From: Prolixibacteraceae bacterium
GTDB lineage: Bacteria > Bacteroidota > Bacteroidia > Bacteroidales > Prolixibacteraceae
Length of the DNA stretch: 7,513 nt
Assembly: GCA_016931875.1 (NCBI GenBank)
Contig: JAFGDX010000212.1
Coordinates: 1-7,513 of the forward strand
Reading direction: 5' to 3'
The translations under genes and the position numbers were made by a program. Under the pieces are notes generated by a model that was given only the letters and a program-made list of their open reading frames with translations, was not told where the DNA came from and made no database searches. This document shows positions 1 through 6,459 of this stretch, piece after piece. Each line of letters opens with the position of its first letter. The stretch's first letter is position 1.

Positions 1-2007
1 CAATCTGTTCCTGCCAGAGGTAGGGGACGTTTTGGCGGAGCCACGTATAACGGAAAATCATTTGAAGAAAGCGGGGCAACAGCAGGCGACCTGACCGATC
101 AGCAAATACAATTTCTTACTGAAGATAATTTACGCCATGTGTTAATCACATCAGTTGAATCGCCGGCAGTGGCAGCACAGTGGAATAACAACATGCAGGC
201 TTTGGTTGAAGGGATTGGGCTTGGAATTCCGGGAAACACAAGTTCAGACCCCCGTCACCGGACATCGGCCAGTGCTGAGTTTAACGCAGGCGCCGGAGGA
301 AGCATTTCCATGTGGCCCACTTCATTGGGACTGGCGGCGACCTTTGATCCGGGAATTGTAAGAAATTTTGGAGATATTGCCTCAAAGGAATATCGCGCTC
401 TTGGTATTACAACCGCCCTCTCGCCACAAATTGATTTGGCAACCGAGCCACGGTGGGGGCGGTTTAACGGAACATTTGGAGAAGACCCGCAATTGGACAG
501 AGATATGGCACGCGCTTATGTTGATGGATTTCAAACTTCTGAAGGAGATGCAGAAATTCAGGACGGCTGGGGTTACCACAGTGTAAATGCCATGGTGAAG
601 CACTGGCCCGGCGGAGGACCTGAAGAAGGCGGAAGGGACGCTCATTATGCCTTTGGAAAATATGCTGTTTATCCGGGAAACAATTTTAAAGATCACCTGA
701 TTCCGTTTACGGAAGGCGCTTTCAATCTGGATGGCCCCACCGGAGTGGCTTCGGCGGTTATGCCATATTATACAATTTCATACGGGCTGGATACAGTGAA
801 TAACGAAAATGTGGGCAACAGCTACAGCACCTACTTGATTAAAGATATGCTGAGAGGTCAGTACGGTTATGACGGAGTAGTTTGTACCGACTGGGGAGTT
901 ACAAAGGATAATACCGCTGTTGACGCGTTTGGCTCTACCTCATGGGGCGCCGAGCATCTTTCGGTAGCCGAGCGGCATTACAAAATTATTATGGCCGGGG
1001 TTGATCAGTTTGGCGGAAACAATGAAATGGGGCCTGTTATTGAAGCTTACAATATGGGAACAGAAGAATATGGCGAAGATGCTATGCGACAACGGTTTGA
1101 GGAGTCTGCAGTACGTCTTTTAAGAAATATTTTCCGCGCCGGCTTGTTTGAAAATCCATACCTTGAAATTGAAAAAACGATCGAAACGGTTGGTAGTCCC
1201 GGATTTATGACTGCCGGGTTTGAGGCGCAACTCAAATCAATTGTAATGCTTAAAAACAGTAAAAACACACTTCCTCTGAAAGAAGATTCCAAAGTGTATG
1301 TTCCCCAAAAATATTACCCGGCAACACAGGGAAGATTTGGGTTTGGAGGTTCAGAAGAAAAGTGGGATTACCCGGTAAATTTAGATATCATTAAAAAATA
1401 CGCAGATGTTACCAACAATCCGGAAGAGGCTGCGTATGCCATAGTTTTTATTGACAGCCCGAATGGTGGAAGTGGTTACAACCCCGATGATGTGAAAGCC
1501 GGAGGAAACGGATATGTTCCCATCAGCCTCCAATACCGGGAATATAAAGCAGTGTATGCCAGAGAAAGGAGCATTGCAGGCGGTGATCCGCTGGAGGATT
1601 TTACAAACCGGTCGTATAAAGATAAAACCATTACCGCCACCAATAGCAAAGATCTCGATCTGGTGCTTGAAACCAGGAAACTGATGGGAAATAAACCGGT
1701 AATTGTTGTGGTAAATGTTTCAAATCCGATGGTTTTTGCTGAATTTGAAAAAGCAGCAGATGCCATTTTGGTGAGTTTTGGTGTTCAGGACCAGGCAATT
1801 ATGGAAGTAATTGGCGGCCAGTTTGAACCTTCTGGTTTACTGCCGTTTCAAATGCCGGCCAATATGAAAACCGTGGAAGAACAATACGAAGATATTCCGC
1901 GCGATATGGAATGTCACGTTGATTCGGAAGAAAATACCTACGATTTTGCTTTTGGAATGAACTGGCAGGGTGTTATTGATGATGCACGTGTTGCCAGGTA
2001 CAAATAA
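1..2007 (+). CDS. Glycoside hydrolase family 3 enzyme (beta-glucosidase-like), 5'-truncated by the window edge
   Basis: The frame is open from base 1, so the gene begins upstream; 668 residues are visible and the GTG at 139 is internal. The order is that of GH3: a TIM-barrel domain (visible residues 1 to about 400), then an alpha/beta sandwich starting near the IVMLKN segment (about 416) and ending with a YDFAFGMNW motif (about 650). Visible landmarks are PRWGR and FGEDP (159-163), a KHWPGGG version of the family's KH(F)PG(H)G substrate-binding loop (K200, H201), and TDWG containing the expected catalytic nucleophile Asp297 (bases 889-891). GH3 enzymes remove terminal beta-linked sugars with retention of configuration. 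Substrate (glucoside, xyloside or other) cannot be read from sequence. The missing N-terminus probably holds a signal peptide and about 60-100 residues. There is no C-terminal fibronectin-like domain. Family is certain; beta-glucosidase specificity is inference. Confidence 0.93.
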   Translation, partial: QSVPARGRGRFGGATYNGKSFEESGATAGDLTDQQIQFLTEDNLRHVLITSVESPAVAAQWNNNMQALVEGIGLGIPGNTSSDPRHRTSASAEFNAGAGGSISMWPTSLGLAATFDPGIVRNFGDIASKEYRALGITTALSPQIDLATEPRWGRFNGTFGEDPQLDRDMARAYVDGFQTSEGDAEIQDGWGYHSVNAMVKHWPGGGPEEGGRDAHYAFGKYAVYPGNNFKDHLIPFTEGAFNLDGPTGVASAVMPYYTISYGLDTVNNENVGNSYSTYLIKDMLRGQYGYDGVVCTDWGVTKDNTAVDAFGSTSWGAEHLSVAERHYKIIMAGVDQFGGNNEMGPVIEAYNMGTEEYGEDAMRQRFEESAVRLLRNIFRAGLFENPYLEIEKTIETVGSPGFMTAGFEAQLKSIVMLKNSKNTLPLKEDSKVYVPQKYYPATQGRFGFGGSEEKWDYPVNLDIIKKYADVTNNPEEAAYAIVFIDSPNGGSGYNPDDVKAGGNGYVPISLQYREYKAVYARERSIAGGDPLEDFTNRSYKDKTITATNSKDLDLVLETRKLMGNKPVIVVVNVSNPMVFAEFEKAADAILVSFGVQDQAIMEVIGGQFEPSGLLPFQMPANMKTVEEQYEDIPRDMECHVDSEENTYDFAFGMNWQGVIDDARVARYK

Positions 2008-2032
2008 TTCAGAGCAGGTAATATATTCACAT

Positions 2033-2068
2033 TCAGGAGCAGGTTTACAGCGGAAAATCTGCTCCTGA
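2033..2068 (+). terminator. Stem-loop after the GH3 gene, probable terminator
   Basis: A perfect 10-bp inverted repeat (TCAGGAGCAG at 2033-2042, CTGCTCCTGA at 2059-2068) encloses a 16-base loop, beginning 25 bases after the GH3 stop. It is followed by TTGGTTTTGAG, an interrupted T-tract, so it is a weaker intrinsic terminator than the one after the ompA-like gene. A 6-bp outer pairing (AGCAGG 2013-2018 with CCTGCT 2087-2092) could enclose it. Confidence 0.55.
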
Positions 2069-2480
2069 TTGGTTTTGAGTTGCACTCCTGCTTCACAGAT
2101 AAGTGGCAGAAGATTTAGCTCCTTCCTTTAAAAAAAGGGAAATTTCTTTTTTATCACATAAGTTTACCAAAACAGAGGTGTATTTTTTAGAAGTTTATAT
2201 CTTAAAATCCGTTTTGAGTTATTATGTTGTTGGTTTTCAGTTGTATTTATATGTGTGATTGATGTTTGTACTGAAAGAAAAATTTTGGCTGCTGATTGGG
2301 AGTTATGCCCATTTTTTATTTAAAACGGTTATGAATTGATTTTTTTACCGCATTTTTTTCGAAGATGAGGGTTACCTTTTGGCTGAATTCGGAATATTAC
2401 TATGGAAGGACGCTGATTCCCTTAAATCGTTAAATCAAATCATGACTGTAATCTTTCGATTACACCAGAAAAGAAATTAC
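2069..2480. other. A/T-rich gene-free spacer between GH3 and argS
   Basis: No open frame here looks like a protein on either strand. The sequence is very A/T-rich with several T-runs. Short hairpin-like elements are visible: AAAAAAG/CTTTTTT at 2131-2137/2146-2152, TGGG/CCCA followed by six T at 2297-2316, and a perfect 7-bp stem TGTAATC/GATTACA with a four-base loop at 2447-2464. A possible -7 element, TACCTTTT, lies at 2373-2380 on the + strand, but no matching -33 box is seen. No tRNA, rRNA or known riboswitch fold was recognised. A small RNA ending at the stem-loop at 2481-2506 is possible but unsupported beyond these structures. Confidence 0.5.
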
Positions 2481-2506
2481 AGGAGGCTTACCCGGCCTCC
2501 TTTTTT
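2481..2506. terminator. Intrinsic terminator between convergent GH3 and argS
   Basis: A perfect 7-bp stem (AGGAGGC 2481-2487, GCCTCCT 2495-2501) with a 7-base loop is followed on the + strand by six T (2501-2506), a textbook intrinsic terminator for rightward transcription. Read leftward, it begins 9 bases after the argS stop and is followed by GTAATTTCTTTT, a fair U-tract, so it can also end the argS transcript. Since GH3 has its own hairpin 400 bases earlier, argS termination is the likely main role, with a bidirectional function. Confidence 0.75.
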
Positions 2507-2510
2507 CATT

Positions 2511-4301
2511 TTACATTCTTTCGGGCATTTCAATACCCAGCATATTCATTCCGGTTTTTATCACATTACCAACTGTAGCCGATAATACCAGCCGGAAATT
2601 TCGAATTTCTTCACCGGGTTCGGCCAGAATGGAGTGATCGTGGTAGAACTGGTTGTATTCTTTAACCAGTTCATAACAATAATTGGCAATTACTGCCGGG
2701 CTGTAGTTGTCGCCAGCTTCTTTTATAACTGCCGGGAATTGTGAAATTCGTTTCAGAAGATCTTTTTCCTTCTGTGAAATCGACCCGCTTGTCAACGTGG
2801 GGTCAATGTGAATTGAATTTTCTTTGGCTTTTCGCAAAACCGACTGAATACGGGCAAATGTGTATTGAATAAATGGTCCGGTGTTGCCGTTAAAATCAAT
2901 AGATTCTTCCGGATTAAAAAGCATGTTTTTTTTCGGGTCAACTTTCAGAATAAAATATTTGAGTGCCGCCATCGCAATCATCTGGTAGGTTTTTTCAGCT
3001 TCATCTTCAGAAAGTGTATCAAGTTTCCCCAGTTCCTGCGACATATTCCGTGCAACATTTACCATTTCTTCCACCAAATCGTCAGCATCAACCACGGTTC
3101 CTTCTCTCGATTTCATTTTGCCCGATGGAAGTTCAACCATTCCGTAAGAAAAATGGTATAAATCTTTGCCCCATTCAAAGCCCAGTTTGTCAAGAAGGAT
3201 AGCCAGGACCTGGAAATGATAGTTTTGCTCGTTTCCCACAACATAAATCATTTTGTCGATAGGATAATCGGCAAAACGCATTTTGGCCGTGCCAATGTCC
3301 TGGGTCATGTAAACCGAAGTGCCGTCGTTTCTAAGCAATATTTTTTGATCCAACCCTTCTTTGGTTAAGTCGGCCCAAACCGAGTTGTCTTCCTTGCGGT
3401 AAAAAAGTCCTTCATGTAATCCGCGTAAAACCTCTTCTTTTCCAACGAGGTAGGTGTCCGATTCATAATATATTTTATCGAAATTTACACCCAGTGTTTT
3501 GTAGGTAATATCAAAACCGTCGTACACCCATTCATTCATGGTTTTCCACAACGCAACGGTTTCTTCATCTTTTGCTTCCCATTTCCGTAAAAGTTCGCGC
3601 GCTCCCATTATGGATGGGGCCTGGTTTTCGGCTTCTTCTTTTGAATATCCTTTTTCTGTCAGCTCAGCAATTTCTGCTTTATAATGTTTGTCAAATTCCA
3701 CATAAAATTCGCCCACCAAATGGTCTCCTTTTATGCCTGAGTTTTCCGGTGTTTTTCCGTTTCCCCATTTTTGCCAGGCATACATCGATTTGCAGATATG
3801 AATGCCACGGTCGTTTACAATGTTGGTTTTTACCACTTTGTTTCCGTTGGCTTTTAATATTTCTGAAATGGAATATCCCAGCAGGTTGTTTCTGATATGT
3901 CCGAGGTGCAATGGTTTATTGGTGTTGGGTGAAGAATATTCCACCATTACCAGTTCAGAGTTTTCTGAAGGAGCCGTAACACCGTAATTAGCAGTTAAAA
4001 AGGCTTCTGACAAAACATGCAGCCAGTATTCTTTGGAGATAACCAGATTCAGAAATCCTTTTATAACGTTGTAGTTTTCGATTAAATCTACTGATTTCAA
4101 AAGATAATTTCCAAGTTCTTCGGCTGTTGTTTCGGGCGATTTTTTTGAAAAGCGCAAAAATGGGAAAACAACAAGTGTTATGTCTCCTTCAAAGTCTTTC
4201 CGCGTGCTTTGAAGTTGCACCTGGTTTTCGCTGGCTTCAAACTGATACAGGTCTTTTAATGCCTCAATAACAATAGTTTGGATTGTTTTGTCGATATTCA
4301 T
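2511..4301 (-). CDS. argS: Arginyl-tRNA synthetase (ArgRS, class I)
   Basis: The 596-residue protein charges tRNA-Arg with arginine using ATP in the cytoplasm; it is essential in nearly all bacteria. The order is complete: an ArgRS-specific N-terminal additional domain (about 5-90), the Rossmann catalytic core with the HIGH-type motif HLGH (132-135, inside the signature SSPNTNKPLHLGH), the YMTQDIG segment (331-337), the KMSKS-equivalent KMKSR (395-399), and the C-terminal all-helical DALR anticodon-binding domain (about 475-596, ending GIEMPERM). An acidic, Lys/Glu-rich insertion lies around 180-250 between HIGH and the core's second half, which I believe is usual in Bacteroidota ArgRS. The ATG start directly precedes MNIDKTIQ and no longer start is needed. 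It appears to be monocistronic, with a promoter just upstream and terminators on both sides. Confidence 0.98.
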   Translation of the reverse strand: MNIDKTIQTIVIEALKDLYQFEASENQVQLQSTRKDFEGDITLVVFPFLRFSKKSPETTAEELGNYLLKSVDLIENYNVIKGFLNLVISKEYWLHVLSEAFLTANYGVTAPSENSELVMVEYSSPNTNKPLHLGHIRNNLLGYSISEILKANGNKVVKTNIVNDRGIHICKSMYAWQKWGNGKTPENSGIKGDHLVGEFYVEFDKHYKAEIAELTEKGYSKEEAENQAPSIMGARELLRKWEAKDEETVALWKTMNEWVYDGFDITYKTLGVNFDKIYYESDTYLVGKEEVLRGLHEGLFYRKEDNSVWADLTKEGLDQKILLRNDGTSVYMTQDIGTAKMRFADYPIDKMIYVVGNEQNYHFQVLAILLDKLGFEWGKDLYHFSYGMVELPSGKMKSREGTVVDADDLVEEMVNVARNMSQELGKLDTLSEDEAEKTYQMIAMAALKYFILKVDPKKNMLFNPEESIDFNGNTGPFIQYTFARIQSVLRKAKENSIHIDPTLTSGSISQKEKDLLKRISQFPAVIKEAGDNYSPAVIANYCYELVKEYNQFYHDHSILAEPGEEIRNFRLVLSATVGNVIKTGMNMLGIEMPERM

Positions 4302-4326
4302 TTTTCTAAGCTGTTTTTACGAGCGA

Positions 4327-4362
4327 CAAAGATAATATTTTAGGGCATGTAAAAAGAACAAA
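4327..4362 (-). promoter_or_regulatory. Candidate argS promoter (Bacteroidota type)
   Basis: On the minus strand a perfect TAnnTTTG -7 element (TATCTTTG, 4334-4327) lies 25 bases before the argS ATG. A TTTG that could serve as the -33 box is at 4362-4359, giving a 24-base spacer, somewhat longer than the usual 19-21. That TTTG is the end of the T-run of the upstream gene's terminator. The leader would be only about 20 bases long. Confidence 0.6.
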
Positions 4363-4391
4363 AAAAAGCCCTGTCGGCTGACAAGGCTTTT
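4360..4391 (-). terminator. Strong intrinsic terminator of the ompA-like gene
   Basis: Read on the minus strand, AAAAGCCTTGTC (4391-4380) pairs with GACAGGGCTTTT (4375-4364): 12 pairs including one G-T, with a four-base loop AGCC. A run of eight T (4367-4360) overlaps the end of the stem. It starts 23 bases after the stop of the ompA-like gene. This is the clearest terminator in the window. Confidence 0.93.
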
Positions 4392-4414
4392 AATGTATAT
4401 TACAAATCAATGAT

Positions 4415-5728
4415 TTATTTTCTGACTTTTAATACTTCAAATTCAACCCTGCGGTTTAACTGACGGTTGGAACGTGAATTATTCTCAACTTTTGGTTTGC
4501 CTTCGCCATAGTAGTTTGAACTTACATATGCATTGTTAACACCTTTTGTAAGCAGGTATTTAACTACTGCCTGTGCACGTTTTTCCGAAAGACCCATGTT
4601 GTAATTTTCCGGGCCGGTACTGTCAGCGTGTCCGCCCACTTCAATTTCATATTCTTTACTCGACTGAAGCTGGTCAACCAGTTTATCCAGTTCTGCTGTA
4701 CCTTCAGGTCTTAGAGTTGCCTTATCAAAGTCGAACAGGATATCCGGTATCTGAATGGTTTGCCAATCCGGGCATCCTTCATTGTCAACCGAACCTGGTT
4801 CAGTAGGACATCTGTCCTGACAATCAATTACCCCATCGCCATCTGAATCCAGCGGGCATCCGTTTTCATCCACCGGGCATCCTTTTGGAGTATCCGGGCA
4901 TTTGTCTTTTGGATCCGGCACGCCGTCTTCATCTGTATCAGGACAGCCATTGAATTTGGCCAGTCCGGGAACATCCGGGCAGTCATCGTCTTTGTCTGCA
5001 ATTCCGTCACCGTCTCTGTCGGGGCAACCGTTAAGTTGTGCACTTCCCGGTTCATCCGGGCAGTCGTCTTTGTAATCCGGTACTCCGTCGCCATCGCGAT
5101 CCAGCGGACAACCTTTTTCATCCACCTGCACTCCGGGTGGGGTGTCCGGGCATTCATCCTTTCTGTCGGGAACGCCATCTCCGTCCGAATCTTTGGCTTT
5201 ACCAAGCGCAAATTCAATAATACCTGAAACTTTAATGTGGTCATCTACCACGTCGGTTAAAACGTTGTTAATATGACGTGTTCCGTCAATTCCTTTAATA
5301 TAAGCAGCTTCCAGGTATAATGATGTGTTGTTGCTGATGGGGAATTTTGATCCAATACCGGCGTCAAAATTCACTCCGTCTTTTAAGTTATCCCACATGT
5401 AGCCTGGACCGGCAAATAAATAAGGCTGAACACTACTGGTTTCCGAAAGGATGGTACCATTGTTGAATTTAAATCTCAGATTGAGCAACGGATTGCCAAA
5501 GTCTGTTCCATCATCGTTAAAACCAAGTTCCTGTTTCAACATCAGGTCAAACGAAGGACTTAAGTAACGGCTGATGTAAAACTCACCTAAAAATCCCAGT
5601 TCGTTTTTTTCGAGGTTTTGATAAACACCTGGCCCTAATCCGATTGCCCATTTATTATCCGAATTTTGGGCAACGGAAGCTCCGGCAATGAAGAACAGAG
5701 CTAAAAGAAGAAAGGTAAATTTTTTCAT
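4415..5728 (-). CDS. OmpA-family outer-membrane protein with thrombospondin type-3 repeats
   Basis: The 437-residue protein has a signal peptide (MKKFTFLLLALFFIAGASVA, cleavage expected after Ala20). Residues about 22-178 look like a small outer-membrane beta-barrel, with alternating aromatic/polar strands ending in IIEFALG. Residues 179-320 hold five Asp-rich, Cys-containing TSP3 calcium-binding repeats of the DxDGDGVPDxxDxCPDxPG type. Residues 329-437 form a C-terminal OmpA-like peptidoglycan-binding domain, with FDFDKATLRPEG, GGHADSTG (Asp369) and LSEKR (Arg384), the Asp/Arg pair expected to hold diaminopimelate. The role is inferred to be tethering the outer membrane to the cell wall. Repeats four and five carry extra cysteines (Cys284, Cys303). 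It appears to be monocistronic, with its own terminator and a candidate promoter. Confidence 0.93.
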   Translation of the reverse strand: MKKFTFLLLALFFIAGASVAQNSDNKWAIGLGPGVYQNLEKNELGFLGEFYISRYLSPSFDLMLKQELGFNDDGTDFGNPLLNLRFKFNNGTILSETSSVQPYLFAGPGYMWDNLKDGVNFDAGIGSKFPISNNTSLYLEAAYIKGIDGTRHINNVLTDVVDDHIKVSGIIEFALGKAKDSDGDGVPDRKDECPDTPPGVQVDEKGCPLDRDGDGVPDYKDDCPDEPGSAQLNGCPDRDGDGIADKDDDCPDVPGLAKFNGCPDTDEDGVPDPKDKCPDTPKGCPVDENGCPLDSDGDGVIDCQDRCPTEPGSVDNEGCPDWQTIQIPDILFDFDKATLRPEGTAELDKLVDQLQSSKEYEIEVGGHADSTGPENYNMGLSEKRAQAVVKYLLTKGVNNAYVSSNYYGEGKPKVENNSRSNRQLNRRVEFEVLKVRK

Positions 5729-5730
5729 AA

Positions 5731-5788
5731 TTATATAGTTTTAATGTGTATTCCTTTAAATATTATACAGTTTTAATTTGTATCCTTT
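5731..5788. repeat. Imperfect tandem repeat in the leader of the ompA-like gene
   Basis: Two adjacent direct copies are present: 5731-5757 and 5763-5788, offset by 32 bases. They match in 24 of 27 aligned columns (two substitutions, one gap). Both contain the core AGTTTTAAT followed by (G/T)TGTAT and CCTTT. The nearer copy begins two bases outside the ATG. On the coding strand each copy reads roughly AAGG..ATACA.ATTAAAACT.TATAA. They could be duplicated regulator sites or leader elements, or chance A/T-rich duplication. Confidence 0.75.
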
Positions 5789-5800
5789 TTATTGTATGAG

Positions 5801-5830
5801 CAATTTAGGAATTAATTTTAATCTTACAAA
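5801..5830 (-). promoter_or_regulatory. Candidate promoter of the ompA-like gene
   Basis: On the minus strand TTTTG (5831-5827) is followed after exactly 19 bases by TAAATTG (5807-5801). The pair resembles the Bacteroidota TTTG-N19-TAnnTTTG consensus, with the -7 box one T short. Transcription would start near 5794, giving a leader of about 65 bases that contains both copies of the tandem repeat. Another possible -7 element, TAATTTTG at 5881-5874, has no -33 partner. Confidence 0.4.
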
Positions 5831-5919
5831 ACAGTGTAGTCGTTGTTTATGTTTAATTTTACGGTTCTTTTAGCAAAATTATAAATTTCGTTCATACTTT
5901 CGGGTAATTTAATAGTATT

Positions 5920-6459
5920 TTGTTTGCAATAATCGATATAGAAACCACAGGTAACAGTTACAAGAACGGTAAAATTACCGAAATAGCTGTTTTTCAACAC
6001 AACGGTACCGAAATTACTGATTCATTCTCAACTCTGATTCATCCGGAAATGGATGTCCCGTATTTTATCACTCAATTAACCGGCATAAACAATGAAATGC
6101 TGAAGGATGCACCCAAATTTTACGAGGTGGCAAAAAAAATTGTTGAAATGACCGCCGGACGTACATTTGTTGCCCACAATGTAAATTTCGACTACCGGTT
6201 TGTTAAAGAGGAATACAAACGGCTGGGATATCAGTACAACACCAAAACATTGTGCACCGTTCAACTGGCCAGAAAATTGCTGCCCGGACACCGGTCTTAC
6301 TCGCTGGGCAGACTTTGCGCGGATTTGGGGATTAAAATCAATGGCAGGCATCGCGCAGCCGGCGACGCACTTGCCACTGTTAAACTTTTTGAAATTCTTC
6401 TGGAAAAGAATAAATTATTCAACAATTCAAAATCGCTGAATAATTACAAATTATTCTGA
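5920..6459 (+). CDS. DnaQ-like (DEDDh) 3'-5' exonuclease
   Basis: The 179-residue protein is a single RNase-T/DnaQ-fold exonuclease domain with the full DEDDh set: Asp6 and Glu8 in DIETTG (ExoI), Asp91 in HNVNFD (ExoII), and His144 with Asp149 in GRHRAAGDA (ExoIII). Such enzymes release nucleotides from 3' ends with two metal ions; the role may be proofreading or nucleic-acid processing, and substrate cannot be read here. In many Bacteroidota relatives this domain is joined to a GIY-YIG nuclease region making a protein of about 450 residues. Here the frame stops right after the exonuclease domain. The start appears to be TTG at 5920, since an in-frame TAA lies at 5905, the only other near-start is ATT at 5917, and the family begins M-(F/Y)-A-I-(I/V)-D-I-E-T. 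The end overlaps the convergent DUF5606 gene by 9 bases. Confidence 0.93.
   Translation: MFAIIDIETTGNSYKNGKITEIAVFQHNGTEITDSFSTLIHPEMDVPYFITQLTGINNEMLKDAPKFYEVAKKIVEMTAGRTFVAHNVNFDYRFVKEEYKRLGYQYNTKTLCTVQLARKLLPGHRSYSLGRLCADLGIKINGRHRAAGDALATVKLFEILLEKNKLFNNSKSLNNYKLF
6438..6456. other. A/T-rich hairpin at the overlapping convergent gene ends
   Basis: GAATAAT (6438-6444) and ATTATTC (6450-6456) form a perfect 7-bp stem with a five-base loop, covering the last codons of the exonuclease gene and the stop of the DUF5606 gene. Nearby, GAATAA-A-TTATTC at 6408-6420 repeats the motif. With little G/C in the stem it would be a weak terminator at best; no better one separates the two genes. Confidence 0.3.

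Noticed and set aside
139..141. GTG at 139 as the start of the GH3 gene
   Set aside because: The frame is open to base 1 with GH3-like residues before it, and starting here would cut into the catalytic barrel; the true start is outside the window.
2121..2152. CCTTT/AAAGG and AAAAAAG/CTTTTTT hairpins as a second GH3 terminator
   Set aside because: The stems are short or nearly all A/T and such pairings are expected by chance in this A/T-rich spacer.
2379..2585. 68-residue + strand open frame with a TTG start across the argS terminator
   Set aside because: It translates the terminator hairpin (RRLTRPPFF) and runs 75 bases into argS antisense; it has no protein-like composition and no family resemblance.
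3572..3987. Open frames antisense to argS (3572-3895 and 3802-3987)
   Set aside because: They are shadows of a strongly conserved gene with no own start context or domain.
4828..5200. Periodic DNA pattern that could suggest a CRISPR or tandem array
   Set aside because: The repetition is in frame and encodes five TSP3 protein repeats; units vary in length and sequence and there are no unique spacers.
4828..5244. 138-residue minus-strand open frame inside the ompA-like gene
   Set aside because: It is the shifted frame of the periodic TSP3 repeats (rich in Thr, Met, Arg), a product of repeated codons and not a gene.
5874..5881. TAATTTTG on the minus strand as the main promoter of the ompA-like gene
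   Set aside because: It matches the -7 consensus but has no TTG/TTTG about 19-21 bases upstream and would give a leader of about 140 bases; the pair at 5801-5831 fits better.
5882..5902. TAAATTTC and TACTTTCG as + strand -7 elements for the exonuclease gene
   Set aside because: Each has one mismatch and neither has a -33 partner at the right distance, so no promoter is called.
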